From contig JAEWYE010000008.1 in assembly GCA_023458755.1 (NCBI GenBank), positions 62,001 through 126,000 of the forward strand: a stretch of DNA of 64,000 nucleotides, in the 5' to 3' direction. Below, in pieces: positions 8,458 through 16,971 of this stretch; the stretch's first letter is position 1; every line of letters starts with the position of its first letter. Made by a program: the position numbers and the translations under genes. Source of the DNA: Bacillota bacterium (GTDB taxonomy: Bacteria > Bacillota > Clostridia > Oscillospirales > Acutalibacteraceae). The notes under the pieces were generated by a model that saw only the letters and a list, made by a program, of their open reading frames with translations, was not told where the DNA came from and did no database searches.

Positions 8458-10251
8458 ATGATAAACAAATTCTGTGTTTCTCCTTTGTGGGAATCAAGCA
8501 AAACACTTTCCGCGGTAGCGCAGGGCATAAAGCCTGCTGAAACGGTCATAACAAATGCGAAGCTGATTAATGTGTGCACCGGCGAAATCCTGCCGGATAC
8601 GGACGTTGCAATCGCCTGCGGCAGAATTGCTCTGGTCGGTGACGGCAAGCACTGCATCGGTGAACATACAACTGTGCTTGACGCGAACGGGCAATATATC
8701 GCTCCCGGATTTTTAGACGGACATATACATGTGGAATCCTCTATGATGAGCGTGGGGGAATATGCCAGAGCAGTTATTCCGCACGGTACGGTCGGTATAT
8801 ATATGGACCCGCACGAAATCTGCAATGTGCTTGGTCTTGATGGGGTTTCCTGCATGATCGAGGATTCCAAACGCGCACCGCTGAAAACGATGGTCACCAC
8901 GCCATCCTGCGTACCCGCGGTTCCGGGCTTTGAGGATACCGGTTCTTCCGTCGGCCCTGATGATGTTGCGGAAACCATGGAGTGGGACAGTGTAGTCGGT
9001 TTAGGTGAAATGATGAACTTTCCGGGCATTCTCGGTTCCAGTGACCATGCGCACGGAGTGGTAGGCGAAACACTGAAGGCGGGCAAAATTGTTACCGGAC
9101 ATTACTCCATGCCCGAAACCGGCAAGGGACTGAATGCCTACATTGCCTCTGGAGTGCGCTGCTGCCACGAATCGACACGCGCAGAAGAAGCACTTGCAAA
9201 AATGCGTCTGGGTATGTATGCTATGCTCCGTGAAGGCTCCGCTTGGCGTGATTTGCATGAGGTTGCGAAAGCCATCACACAAAATAAGATTGACACCCGC
9301 TTTGGTGTGCTAATTTCCGATGATACGCACCCGCATACTTTACTGAATCAAGGCCACCTCGATCACATTGTTCGCCGCGCGGTGGAAGAGGGAATCGATG
9401 TAATCACTGCCATTCAAATGGTGACCATCAACTGCGCGCAGTGTTTCCAGATGGATCACGAACTTGGTTCCGTAACGCCAGGCAAATGTGCGGATATTGT
9501 TTTTATCGGGGATTTGGACAATCTGAATGTCACGCGTGTGCTGATAGACGGTAAGGTAGTTTCGGAAAACGGGAAAATGACGACGGAGTTTGCGCCGTAT
9601 CATTATCCGGATTGGGCAACCAATTCCGTTCATATTAAAAATAAAATTACACCGGAATCCTTTGCCATCCACGCGCAGGGCAGTGAAGTGACGGCACGCG
9701 TTATTGAAGTGATTCCCGCCAGAGTGGGTTCCTTTGAGCGCCACATGAAACTAAAAGTGGAAAATGGAGTGGTAAATTCCGATACGGCACAGGATGTGCT
9801 GAAAACAGCTGTTTTCGAGCGCCATCACGAAACCGGCAAGGTTGGCTTCGGTTTTGTAAAAGGCTTCGGCATCCGGTGCGGCGCAATGGCCTCTACGGTT
9901 GCGCATGATGCGCACAATCTGCTGGTGATCGGCACCAACGATGAGGATATGGCGCTTGCCGCCAATACGCTCATTGCCTGCGGCGGCGGTATGACAGCCG
10001 TGCAGAACGGCAAGGTGCTGGGTACGGTTCTGCTTCCTATTGCAGGATTAATGAACGATAAGCCGGTCGAAGAGATGGGAATAATGGTCGGAAAGTTGGA
10101 TGAAGCGTGGAAAACAATCGGCTGCCAAATGGTATCGCCGTTTATGACCATGGCGCTCATTCCGCTTGCCTGTCTCCCGGAACTTCGCCTGACCGACCGC
10201 GGTCTGGTAGACTGTACCACTTTCCAATTTGCTTCTTTGTTTGTGGAGTAG
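8458..10251 (+). CDS. ade: Adenine deaminase
   Basis: A 597-residue amidohydrolase that converts adenine to hypoxanthine and ammonia in purine salvage. The metal-binding motif GFLDGHIHVESSMM (HxH) marks the amidohydrolase barrel, and the C-terminal region with LIACGGGMTAV is characteristic of bacterial AdeC. Length fits the family (about 580-600). I chose the ATG at 8458 because GAAGGTG lies 6-8 nt upstream; an in-frame ATG at 8428 lacks such a site. The gene is monocistronic, ending at a clear terminator (10272-10306). No purine riboswitch was found in the leader, which instead holds repeat copy A. Confidence 0.93.
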   Translation: MINKFCVSPLWESSKTLSAVAQGIKPAETVITNAKLINVCTGEILPDTDVAIACGRIALVGDGKHCIGEHTTVLDANGQYIAPGFLDGHIHVESSMMSVGEYARAVIPHGTVGIYMDPHEICNVLGLDGVSCMIEDSKRAPLKTMVTTPSCVPAVPGFEDTGSSVGPDDVAETMEWDSVVGLGEMMNFPGILGSSDHAHGVVGETLKAGKIVTGHYSMPETGKGLNAYIASGVRCCHESTRAEEALAKMRLGMYAMLREGSAWRDLHEVAKAITQNKIDTRFGVLISDDTHPHTLLNQGHLDHIVRRAVEEGIDVITAIQMVTINCAQCFQMDHELGSVTPGKCADIVFIGDLDNLNVTRVLIDGKVVSENGKMTTEFAPYHYPDWATNSVHIKNKITPESFAIHAQGSEVTARVIEVIPARVGSFERHMKLKVENGVVNSDTAQDVLKTAVFERHHETGKVGFGFVKGFGIRCGAMASTVAHDAHNLLVIGTNDEDMALAANTLIACGGGMTAVQNGKVLGTVLLPIAGLMNDKPVEEMGIMVGKLDEAWKTIGCQMVSPFMTMALIPLACLPELRLTDRGLVDCTTFQFASLFVE

Positions 10252-10271
10252 GTAAGAGTAAAGAATAGCCA

Positions 10272-10306
10272 TAAGAACTGTCTCGTTTTGAGGCAGTTCT
10301 TTTTTG
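10272..10306 (+). terminator. Terminator of ade
   Basis: AAGAACTGTCTC/TGAGGCAGTTCTT hairpin followed by a T run. Confidence 0.85.
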
Positions 10307-10460
10307 CTGTTTTGCAAAATTATGTTGATGGTAATTATATTTTGGAATACAATGACATTAGAAAGTTCGTGTTAACAAAAAAATATTTACTTCAGGTGAG
10401 ACTTTTTTGCTTTTTAACAGACTAAGAAGTATAAATATTAAATTATGGAAGGAGAAAAGA

Positions 10461-11015
10461 ATGGATAACGGTGCAAGCAGCTACCGCCGTTTTCTGGATG
10501 GTGACGAAAGTGCCTTTGCGGAATTAGTGGAAATGTATGCCTATAACTTAATATTTTTTATTAATGGGTTTGTTCACAATGTCGCCACTGCAGAAGACCT
10601 AATGGAAGAAACCTTCTGTGATTTAATTTTTTATAAAAGTCGTTTTAAGGGAAAGTCATTATTTAAGACCTACCTGTTTTCAATTGCAAGAAACAAGGCG
10701 GTTGATTTTGTCCGCAAAAATCCTTGCCTGTTAAATACCGGTAAGAATGATATGGAACAGGAATCGGAGGACTTTGAGCGGCTTGAAAACAAAGTAATAG
10801 AAGATGAACGGAATATACAGATTAACAAAGCGTTGGAAAAAATTAACCCCGAGTACAGAATAGTCTTACATTTGATTTATTTTGAGGATATGACATACGA
10901 ACAAGCTGCACATATACTTAAAAAGAATAATAAACAAATGAAAAATCTTGTCTACCGGTCAAAGCAGGCACTAAAAGCTACCATGGAAAAGGAGGGTTTT
11001 ATTTATGAAAAATAG
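10461..11015 (+). CDS. ECF-family RNA polymerase sigma factor
   Basis: A 184-residue sigma-70 factor of the extracytoplasmic function type. Region 2 covers about residues 10-75 (with ATAEDLMEETFCDLIF), and region 4 covers about 125-175 with the helix-turn-helix MTYEQAAHILKKNNKQMKNL. Domains 1 and 3 are absent, as in all ECF factors. The ATG at 10461 is preceded by GGAGAAAAGA. The gene overlaps the next one by 11 nt; that gene encodes a single-pass membrane protein, so the pair has the layout of an ECF sigma with its membrane-bound regulator. The target genes are unknown. Confidence 0.85.
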   Translation: MDNGASSYRRFLDGDESAFAELVEMYAYNLIFFINGFVHNVATAEDLMEETFCDLIFYKSRFKGKSLFKTYLFSIARNKAVDFVRKNPCLLNTGKNDMEQESEDFERLENKVIEDERNIQINKALEKINPEYRIVLHLIYFEDMTYEQAAHILKKNNKQMKNLVYRSKQALKATMEKEGFIYEK

Positions 11016-11793
11016 CAATGAATGGGTTGCCGACATCAAAGAAAAATTGAACACCAGATATGCAAAACGAAAGAAGAAACGCATTTTACTTTCAAGTTCC
11101 CTTACTCTTGCGGCTATCCTTATTGTTGCAGGAATAACCGTATATCCAAAATTATTGCAAAGCAATTTAAACTCCATTTCTCAAAATGGGGGGCTAGCGG
11201 ATGTATATCCGAATATAACCTATAACCGAATTCATTACAATATCAGTTTTAATGTACATGGTGATAAATCAAATAAATTTGTAGGGGATTATCTGGGGAC
11301 CATCACGGATTATTTTGTTCACAAGGGACCTGGAACTGCACCATTAGAAACAGATAAATTATATCGGGTTGTTGGGCTTAATCCAAATTTTGTAGTATGT
11401 GCAAAAACAAGCAACGGATGGGAACTTTTTCAAAAAGACCATTGCGACAGCGGTACTGAGCTTTACGGAGATGTTGGTTTGAATCTTCTGAATCAATATG
11501 AAAGCGTATCCTATTATTTGGATCGAGTAAATTCTAATATTTTAGAAAATCAACCTCACAAGCCGCTGAAGCTATCCAAAAGCGATTTAGAAGAATTTAT
11601 TCATTTTTTATGCAACCAGCCTTTTACGGAACCGCTTCCCAGTCCAAGTACGTATACAATTCAATTTAAACTCAAAAACGGTACTACAGCAACTCTTTTT
11701 TATGACGAAGATACTGGGATTATCGAATGCGGTGATTGTTTTACCAAACTGAGTGATTCATTGAAGCAAAAGCTGGACAGTGCTTGCAAATGA
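11005..11793 (+). CDS. Single-pass membrane protein, putative anti-sigma partner
   Basis: A 262-residue protein with a short basic N-terminal cytoplasmic part (about 27 residues ending KRKKKR), one transmembrane helix (about 28-48) and a 210-residue outer domain. It overlaps the ECF sigma gene and has its own GGAGGG site. The position suggests it holds or senses for the sigma factor; the cytoplasmic part is short and shows no zinc-binding HxxxCxxC motif, so it is not a ZAS-type anti-sigma. I do not recognise the outer domain. A terminator follows at once (11797-11826), making this a two-gene operon. Confidence 0.6.
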   Translation: MKNSNEWVADIKEKLNTRYAKRKKKRILLSSSLTLAAILIVAGITVYPKLLQSNLNSISQNGGLADVYPNITYNRIHYNISFNVHGDKSNKFVGDYLGTITDYFVHKGPGTAPLETDKLYRVVGLNPNFVVCAKTSNGWELFQKDHCDSGTELYGDVGLNLLNQYESVSYYLDRVNSNILENQPHKPLKLSKSDLEEFIHFLCNQPFTEPLPSPSTYTIQFKLKNGTTATLFYDEDTGIIECGDCFTKLSDSLKQKLDSACK

Positions 11794-11796
11794 TTC

Positions 11797-11826
11797 AGGA
11801 CGTGTCTGATTTTTCAGGCACGTCCT
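11797..11826 (+). terminator. Terminator of the ECF sigma operon
   Basis: AGGACGTG-CTGA pairs with TCAG-CACGTCCT around a T-rich loop. Confidence 0.75.
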
Positions 11827-11850
11827 TTCCGTAATTGAGTAAAAAGTAAG

Positions 11851-11879
11851 TTGTAGCCTGCTTTGCTGCGTGCTATAAT
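11851..11879 (+). promoter_or_regulatory. Promoter of fetAB
   Basis: TTGTAG (11851-11856), 17 bp, TATAAT (11874-11879), 32 bp before the fetA start. Confidence 0.6.
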
Positions 11880-11911
11880 GAGGTCATACTTATACGAAAT
11901 CAGGGGAATAC

Positions 11912-12544
11912 ATGTTTGAAATCAAGGATGTAAAATTTAAGCAGATACTGGATATTAAAAGTCTGAAAATTGAACAGCAGATTACCTGTATCGTCGGCAG
12001 TTCCGGCAGCGGAAAAACAACTTTGCTGCGTATGCTTAACCGCCTGAACGCGCCGGACGAAGGCACCATCTTTTATAATGGGGCAGATATTTCCGTGATA
12101 AATGCCGTGCAGCTTCGCCGCAAGGTAGTCATGCTGGGGCAGACACCGGTTCTGTACAGCGGAAATATCCGTGAGAATCTGCAAATCGGTTTGGAATTTT
12201 CACAGAAAAAGCCTGCTTCGGAAAAGGAACTTCTAAAAAGCCTTGCGAGTGCCGGACTGCAAAAAGATCTGGACGACTCCTGTGCAATGCTTTCCGGCGG
12301 CGAAAAACAGCGCCTTTGTCTGGCACGTGTCATGCTGATGGACGCGGAAACTTATTTGCTGGACGAGCCTTCTTCCGCTTTGGATAAGGAAACCGAGCAT
12401 GTAATCATTCAAAATTTGGCGGATTTTGCCCGAACAACCGGCAAACAGCTTATTATGGTCACGCACTCGGAAAACATCGCACAGGAATACCGTGAGTCTA
12501 TCATCCGACTGGAACACGGCAAAGTTGTGGGGGATTACCTATGA
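11912..12544 (+). CDS. fetA: ABC transporter ATP-binding protein, FetA-like
   Basis: A compact 210-residue ABC ATPase: Walker A GSSGSGKTT (about 30-38), signature LSGGEKQRLCLARVML, Walker B YLLDEPSSALD and an H-loop in MVTHSE. It overlaps by 4 nt the gene for an UPF0014 membrane protein, the same pairing as E. coli FetA/FetB (YbbL/YbbM), an exporter tied to iron homeostasis and oxidative stress tolerance. That function is inferred from family and pairing; metal specificity cannot be read from the sequence. Confidence 0.82.
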   Translation: MFEIKDVKFKQILDIKSLKIEQQITCIVGSSGSGKTTLLRMLNRLNAPDEGTIFYNGADISVINAVQLRRKVVMLGQTPVLYSGNIRENLQIGLEFSQKKPASEKELLKSLASAGLQKDLDDSCAMLSGGEKQRLCLARVMLMDAETYLLDEPSSALDKETEHVIIQNLADFARTTGKQLIMVTHSENIAQEYRESIIRLEHGKVVGDYL

Positions 12545-13320
12545 GTGATAAAATAATGGATTTGTCCATTTTGCAGCTTTCCGTTGCCTATGTGTTTGTG
12601 CTGATTCTGCTTGTCATTTTTAAAGCGCGCGGAATCCGGCGGGAAAAGCAGATTTTAATCGCGTCGGTGCGCATGACGATTCAGCTTACCGTTATGGGAT
12701 ATATACTCATGTACATATTTCGCACACCAAGCTGGTGGCTCACTTCGCTCATGATTTTGGTTATGATTTCCTTCGCAATTTTTAATGCGATCAAGCGGGT
12801 AAAAACCGCTATGTCCAGACAGCTAAAAATAGTCATGGGCTTCTCACTGTCGCTGGGTGCACTTAGCGTCGTTGTGTTCTTTGTGGTTGCGGTGGTGCAG
12901 GTGCGCCCGTGGTTTAACCCGCAGTACTTCATTCCGATTTCGGGTATGATTGTTGGCAACGCCATGACGGGTATTTCGCTTGGCTCCAATAAACTTTGCT
13001 CCGATATGCAGGATAAGCGCGTTATGATTGAAAATTCCTTGATGCTTGGTGCGGCGCCCGCGCGTGCCGCAAAGGAAATTGTAAACGACGCGTTTGACAG
13101 CGCAATTTTGCCAACTATGAACAATATGCTGACTATGGGCATTGTTTCTCTGCCCGGTATGATGACGGGGCAGATTTTATCCGGAACTTTCCCATTGACC
13201 GCGATAAAATATCAAATCGGTATCATGCTGGCTATTTTAGGCAGCACAGCTTTGTGTTCCATGCTGTTTGTCACGCTTGGGTACAAAACGTTTTTTACCA
13301 AGGATGGCCGTCTGCTATAA
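12541..13320 (+). CDS. fetB: UPF0014 permease, FetB-like
   Basis: A 259-residue membrane protein with about six to seven helices. Family features include an RMTIQLTVMGYIL stretch in the first third, the cytoplasmic loop with MSRQLKIVMG, and the GMIVGNAMTGISLGSNKL block. The C-terminal part LPTMNNMLTMGIVSLPGMMTGQIL is strongly diagnostic of FetB/YbbM proteins. It is the permease partner of the preceding ATPase; the ATGA overlap implies coupled translation. The pair would form a homodimeric-type ABC exporter in the plasma membrane. Confidence 0.85.
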   Translation: MSDKIMDLSILQLSVAYVFVLILLVIFKARGIRREKQILIASVRMTIQLTVMGYILMYIFRTPSWWLTSLMILVMISFAIFNAIKRVKTAMSRQLKIVMGFSLSLGALSVVVFFVVAVVQVRPWFNPQYFIPISGMIVGNAMTGISLGSNKLCSDMQDKRVMIENSLMLGAAPARAAKEIVNDAFDSAILPTMNNMLTMGIVSLPGMMTGQILSGTFPLTAIKYQIGIMLAILGSTALCSMLFVTLGYKTFFTKDGRLL

Positions 13321-13356
13321 TGCAAATCGAAAGAATTGAAGAATTAACATTAACAG

Positions 13357-13394
13357 AAATGTCCGCATACTCTGCAAAAAGTATGCGGACATTT
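13357..13394. terminator. Bidirectional terminator between fetB and the ABC-2 operon
   Basis: Perfect 15-bp stem AAATGTCCGCATACT/AGTATGCGGACATTT with an 8-nt loop between convergent genes. Confidence 0.85.
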
Positions 13395-13417
13395 TTATGC
13401 TATTGTTGAAAGATAAG

Positions 13418-14578
13418 TTAGCTTGCCATTCTCTTTCTCTTGCCAACAACGAGGGAAAGAATGAAGAACGCAATACCGAAGCCAAATTCAATTAGTATAT
13501 AGGAGAAAATAGGGGAGAGATTTGCGTAATCAAAATTCGTGAGCGATGCAATTTGTGCATTGGCTTTTACAAACCAGTAGGTCGGCGTAAAGCTGGCGAT
13601 TCTCAGTACCGTATCACCCAGTAATTCCTGCGGTACAAATACGCCGCTGATGAAGCACGGCCCAAGTGTGACCACGTTGCAAATTGCCGAAATAGCAGTG
13701 CGTTCTTTTGCTAGATTCCCGATTAAATAGCTGATGCAAGCTCCGCAGAAGGTAAAGACAAAAGAGTTCAATAATAAGTAGATCGTGTTGGCACAAGTAA
13801 AATCTGCCCGATCAAACACGAAATAGAAGGCGACCATAATCAGCCAGCAAGCGAAGGAAAAAGCGAAATTGGCGAGCATGAACTGCATGTTGATACTGCC
13901 CGCTCGAATCGGGGAACAGAAATTGCGGCGCTGCAAATCCTGATTGTTGAATACCATCATTATGGCAGAAATTCCTAAAACTAGAACTGCGAACAGAACA
14001 TAGGCGAGGTAATTGAAATAATTTCTGGCAAAGTCATGGCTTGTGGTTTGGTTTGACGATTTCATCTGAACGGTTGTATTGTGAGCCATATCCTGATTTA
14101 CGTGTTCCACAAGCTGCACCTGTGTAATTCCGCTTGTGTTTTTTACGTAAAGCCGGGCGGTGTTGAAGTACTGGTTAATGCTCATATCCATAAAAGCGGC
14201 AGTCGCGGATGAGGGAACGATGGTCTTTTTTATCTGAACATTCTGCCCTTTCATAAAACCGTCGGTAAAACCTTTGGGAATACGGATGATATATTCCACA
14301 TTGCGGAAGTAGAGGGCATCCTGAAGCTTTTCTGTATTGTCCTCAATGTTTACGAATTCCGCGCTCTTAGAAAGTTCTCTCTTAAAGCCGTCAATCAGCG
14401 GGCTGCTTTCTTCCGCGATAAAGGCGACCTTGCATTTTTCGGTGGCAAAGCCGGTTATCGGTTTTTTGGTTGCGTTCGTCGCAAACAGAATAAGAATTCC
14501 CAAAAAAACACCGATGTAAATGAGCATGGAAGGCAAATTCTTTTTGATTATTTTCATACAAAGCTTAAAGACTGGCAT
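13418..14578 (-). CDS. ABC-2 type transporter permease
   Basis: A 386-residue permease with one N-terminal helix (about 15-33), a large extracytoplasmic domain (about 40-190) and five helices at the C terminus (from about 190 on), the layout of ABC2_membrane_3/YhgE-like exporters. It overlaps the second permease gene by 14 nt and forms one operon with it and the ATPase (order on the minus strand: ATPase, permease, permease). The two permeases would make a heterodimer with two copies of the ATPase. The substrate is unknown; such systems export peptides, lipids or antibiotics and are often controlled by an adjacent two-component system, as here. Confidence 0.8.
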   Translation of the reverse strand: MPVFKLCMKIIKKNLPSMLIYIGVFLGILILFATNATKKPITGFATEKCKVAFIAEESSPLIDGFKRELSKSAEFVNIEDNTEKLQDALYFRNVEYIIRIPKGFTDGFMKGQNVQIKKTIVPSSATAAFMDMSINQYFNTARLYVKNTSGITQVQLVEHVNQDMAHNTTVQMKSSNQTTSHDFARNYFNYLAYVLFAVLVLGISAIMMVFNNQDLQRRNFCSPIRAGSINMQFMLANFAFSFACWLIMVAFYFVFDRADFTCANTIYLLLNSFVFTFCGACISYLIGNLAKERTAISAICNVVTLGPCFISGVFVPQELLGDTVLRIASFTPTYWFVKANAQIASLTNFDYANLSPIFSYILIEFGFGIAFFILSLVVGKRKRMAS

Positions 14579-15704
14579 ATTTTTGCCTCCTTATGATCAT
14601 ATAAGTCACGGCACAGAACACAACGATAAAAACGCCGAGTATTCCCATGTTCAGTGCGTACCGGGTGTAGGTGTCATAGTAGTAAAGAGAATAAAACGCG
14701 TCAGTCAGCAGGTTTACCGGATTCAGATAGCCGACAATCGGTGCGTTTGTGGCAATCATGTATTTCATGTCCTGATACATCATGCCGGCAAGGAACGAGC
14801 CGGTCATCGATACGGCGAGAAGCACCGCGATTTTCAGCCCCAGATTCTTTTTCACAATTGCGCTGATCAGTGCGCCCAGCGAAAGTCCTGTCAGACTGCC
14901 GACAAAGGTGGTGAGCACGACAAATCCGGTTTTTGGTCCGAAATCAACATTCAGCCCATAACGCAGGAACAGCAGTAACAGCAGCAGCTCCGCAAAGCTG
15001 ATGGTCAGGGAAGCACTCAAACTGTACAAAAAGGTTTTCAGCTTATGAACCGGAGCAACATTGATTCTTGCGGCTTTGGTTGAAATATCCGCCTGAATGT
15101 CGTTTACTTCGTTCACACCCCAAAACGCGCCGTATAAGCAGGCCATGGCGATTAACGTGTAAAAATAATTCATGGTGTTATTCGGCGCCGCGCTGGTGCC
15201 GGATACTTCTTTTGTATAGTTTTGGTGACTGCTTACATCGTTGAGCAAACCTTTCTGAATGGAAGACGGGTCTGCCTTTATAATGGAAGTCACCGCGGAA
15301 GAAGTCTGCCCGTACTGATCCAAAAATGTTTTGATGATCGTTTGATTTAATCCGGATTCTTTCACAGTCAGTCCAATATCGCTGCCTACCGTGATATATC
15401 CGGAAATTTTGTTATCGTCAAGCAGCTTATCCGCGTTTTCTTTTGTGGCTGCGGTCAGGTTAAAAGTGCGGTCGCTGCCCGTCGAAACCTTTTCCAGAAC
15501 GGTTTTAAAGTCTTTGTTCTGCTGATACTGCGTGTTGTTGATAACCGCAATATCAATGGGATGAAAAGCTTCATTATTATTTAGATTTGAAAATGCCATG
15601 TTGAAGAATATGGCCAGTATAATCGGAAAAAGGAACGTCCAAAAGACAAGCACCTTATCCCGGAACAGGCACTTAATTCTGGTTGTAAAGATATGCACAA
15701 ACAT
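14565..15704 (-). CDS. ABC-2 type transporter permease
   Basis: A 379-residue permease with the same topology as its downstream partner: helix about 18-38, an outer domain to about residue 170 and five C-terminal helices, with a G-rich LTGLSLGALISAIVKKNLG segment typical of ABC-2 proteins. It is encoded 13 nt after the ATPase gene and overlaps the next permease gene. Together the three genes encode a NatAB/DrrAB-like exporter. No specific substrate can be assigned. Confidence 0.8.
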   Translation of the reverse strand: MFVHIFTTRIKCLFRDKVLVFWTFLFPIILAIFFNMAFSNLNNNEAFHPIDIAVINNTQYQQNKDFKTVLEKVSTGSDRTFNLTAATKENADKLLDDNKISGYITVGSDIGLTVKESGLNQTIIKTFLDQYGQTSSAVTSIIKADPSSIQKGLLNDVSSHQNYTKEVSGTSAAPNNTMNYFYTLIAMACLYGAFWGVNEVNDIQADISTKAARINVAPVHKLKTFLYSLSASLTISFAELLLLLLFLRYGLNVDFGPKTGFVVLTTFVGSLTGLSLGALISAIVKKNLGLKIAVLLAVSMTGSFLAGMMYQDMKYMIATNAPIVGYLNPVNLLTDAFYSLYYYDTYTRYALNMGILGVFIVVFCAVTYMIIRRQKYASL

Positions 15705-15717
15705 CTGAATGCCTCCC

Positions 15718-16650
15718 TCAGTCTCTTAATTCCTTGCCGGTAATCTCCAGAAACACATCGTTTAAGGTGGGCAGTTCAGAGTAGATTTTCCCAAAGTGAA
15801 TGTCATAGGTTTTCAGAAAATCCAAAACCGCTTCCAGATTGTTTTTGCCCTTGTTGGACTTCACCACAAGCAAATTGTCATTGTACTCAACCGAGGCAAC
15901 GTTCGGCAGTTTTGCCAATCCACTTATTTGACTTTGGCTGATGGCAAAGGTCTCCACCGTGATTTTTTCACCCAGTGTAATCATGGCCTTCAGTTCTTCT
16001 TTGGTACCGGAGGCAACCACTTTGCCCTTATCCATAATCACGATTCTCGAGCAGATCTGTTCAACTTCCTCCATATAATGCGAAGTATAAACAATGGTCG
16101 CGCCTTGCTTGTTTAGACGTTCAATGCCTTCCAAAATGTTGTTTCGGCTCTGTGGGTCAACCGCGACGGTCGGCTCGTCCAGAATGATGAGCTTTGGCTT
16201 GTGCGCAATGCCGCAGGCGATGTTCAGTCTGCGCAAAAGACCGCCGCTCAGCTTTTTGGGGTAAAATTTCTTGTAATCGTTCAAGCCAACGAAATCAATC
16301 GCTTCCTGAACCAGTTTTGCCCGCTTTGCCTTATTTGTAATGTACAGTCCGCAGAAGTAGTTGACGTTTTCATACACGGTCAATTCGTCGAACACCGCTA
16401 CATTCTGCATAATGACACCGATATTGCGCTTAATGTCGTAAGCGTCCGGAGCCATCGGCTTGTCGAAAATCTCAATTTCGCCCTTGTCATATTTCAGCAA
16501 GGATAAAATACAATTGATTGCGGTTGTTTTGCCGGAACCGTTCGGACCAAGCAGACCGAACACTTCGCCCTCTTTTATTTCTAAGGAAAGATGGTCGAGC
16601 GCAACCAGATCCCCGTATCGTTTTACCAGATTGTGAACCTTTATTACCAT
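15718..16650 (-). CDS. ABC transporter ATP-binding protein of the ABC-2 exporter
   Basis: A 310-residue ATPase with Walker A GPNGSGKTT (about 36-44), Q-loop near VIMQNVAVFD, signature LSGGLLRRLNIACG, Walker B KLIILDEPTVAVDP and an H-loop YTSHYMEEVEQ. After residue 220 it has the C-terminal extension seen in DrrA/NatA-like proteins. The signature SGGLLRR departs from the usual SGGMKRR but this variant occurs in the family. It is the first gene of the exporter operon and lies divergent from the sensor kinase gene. Confidence 0.85.
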   Translation of the reverse strand: MVIKVHNLVKRYGDLVALDHLSLEIKEGEVFGLLGPNGSGKTTAINCILSLLKYDKGEIEIFDKPMAPDAYDIKRNIGVIMQNVAVFDELTVYENVNYFCGLYITNKAKRAKLVQEAIDFVGLNDYKKFYPKKLSGGLLRRLNIACGIAHKPKLIILDEPTVAVDPQSRNNILEGIERLNKQGATIVYTSHYMEEVEQICSRIVIMDKGKVVASGTKEELKAMITLGEKITVETFAISQSQISGLAKLPNVASVEYNDNLLVVKSNKGKNNLEAVLDFLKTYDIHFGKIYSELPTLNDVFLEITGKELRD

Positions 16651-16708
16651 TTGAAATCCCCCTTGTATATCTTATGGGACTATCATAATCTTTTCCGCGC
16701 GGGTTTGT

Positions 16709-16747
16709 AAGTGTCCTGTGTCAGCACTTCTTATGACAAATGTCATA
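16709..16747. promoter_or_regulatory. Palindromic operator candidates for the two-component/ABC locus
   Basis: In the 321-bp divergent spacer (16651-16971), TATGACA-AA-TGTCATA (16732-16747) is a perfect 7-bp inverted repeat, and an AAGTG...CACTT pair sits just left of it (about 16709-16730). NarL/LiaR-type regulators bind such short-spaced palindromes, so this is a plausible site for the response regulator at 18066. The rest of the spacer shows no gene. Confidence 0.5.
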
Positions 16748-16971
16748 TCGTGCCGTTACATTCGCAATTCGCCTGTGTACAGGAGTGGCATATTATGCTG
16801 TCCGCATCGTGCGACGCTTCAATAAGGTACATGAAAAACTTCATGATGGATTCGAAAATAGATTGTGAACCGCTTGAAAGAATGGTAAAATAAACAGGAA
16901 AAGAAGCTGAATCGCTACCGGCTGGTTTTAAACCCATGATTCAGACAATAAAAATATAGGAAGATAGGCTT

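Noticed and set aside
8428..8458. Purine riboswitch before adenine deaminase
   Set aside because: The conserved purine aptamer core is absent; the leader is explained by the palindromic repeat.
8331..9086. 251-codon open frame on the minus strand
   Set aside because: Antisense to the start of adenine deaminase and repeat copy A; Ser/Pro/Thr-rich without motifs.
10380..10460. Possible ECF-type autoregulated promoters before the sigma genes at 10461 and 52275
   Set aside because: The upstream regions share a loose GGT-x-A...CTAA pattern, but spacing differs and the third sigma gene lacks it, so it is not supported.
16711..16893. 60-codon frame in the kinase/ABC spacer
   Set aside because: No ribosome site, overlaps the operator-like palindrome and has no family resemblance.
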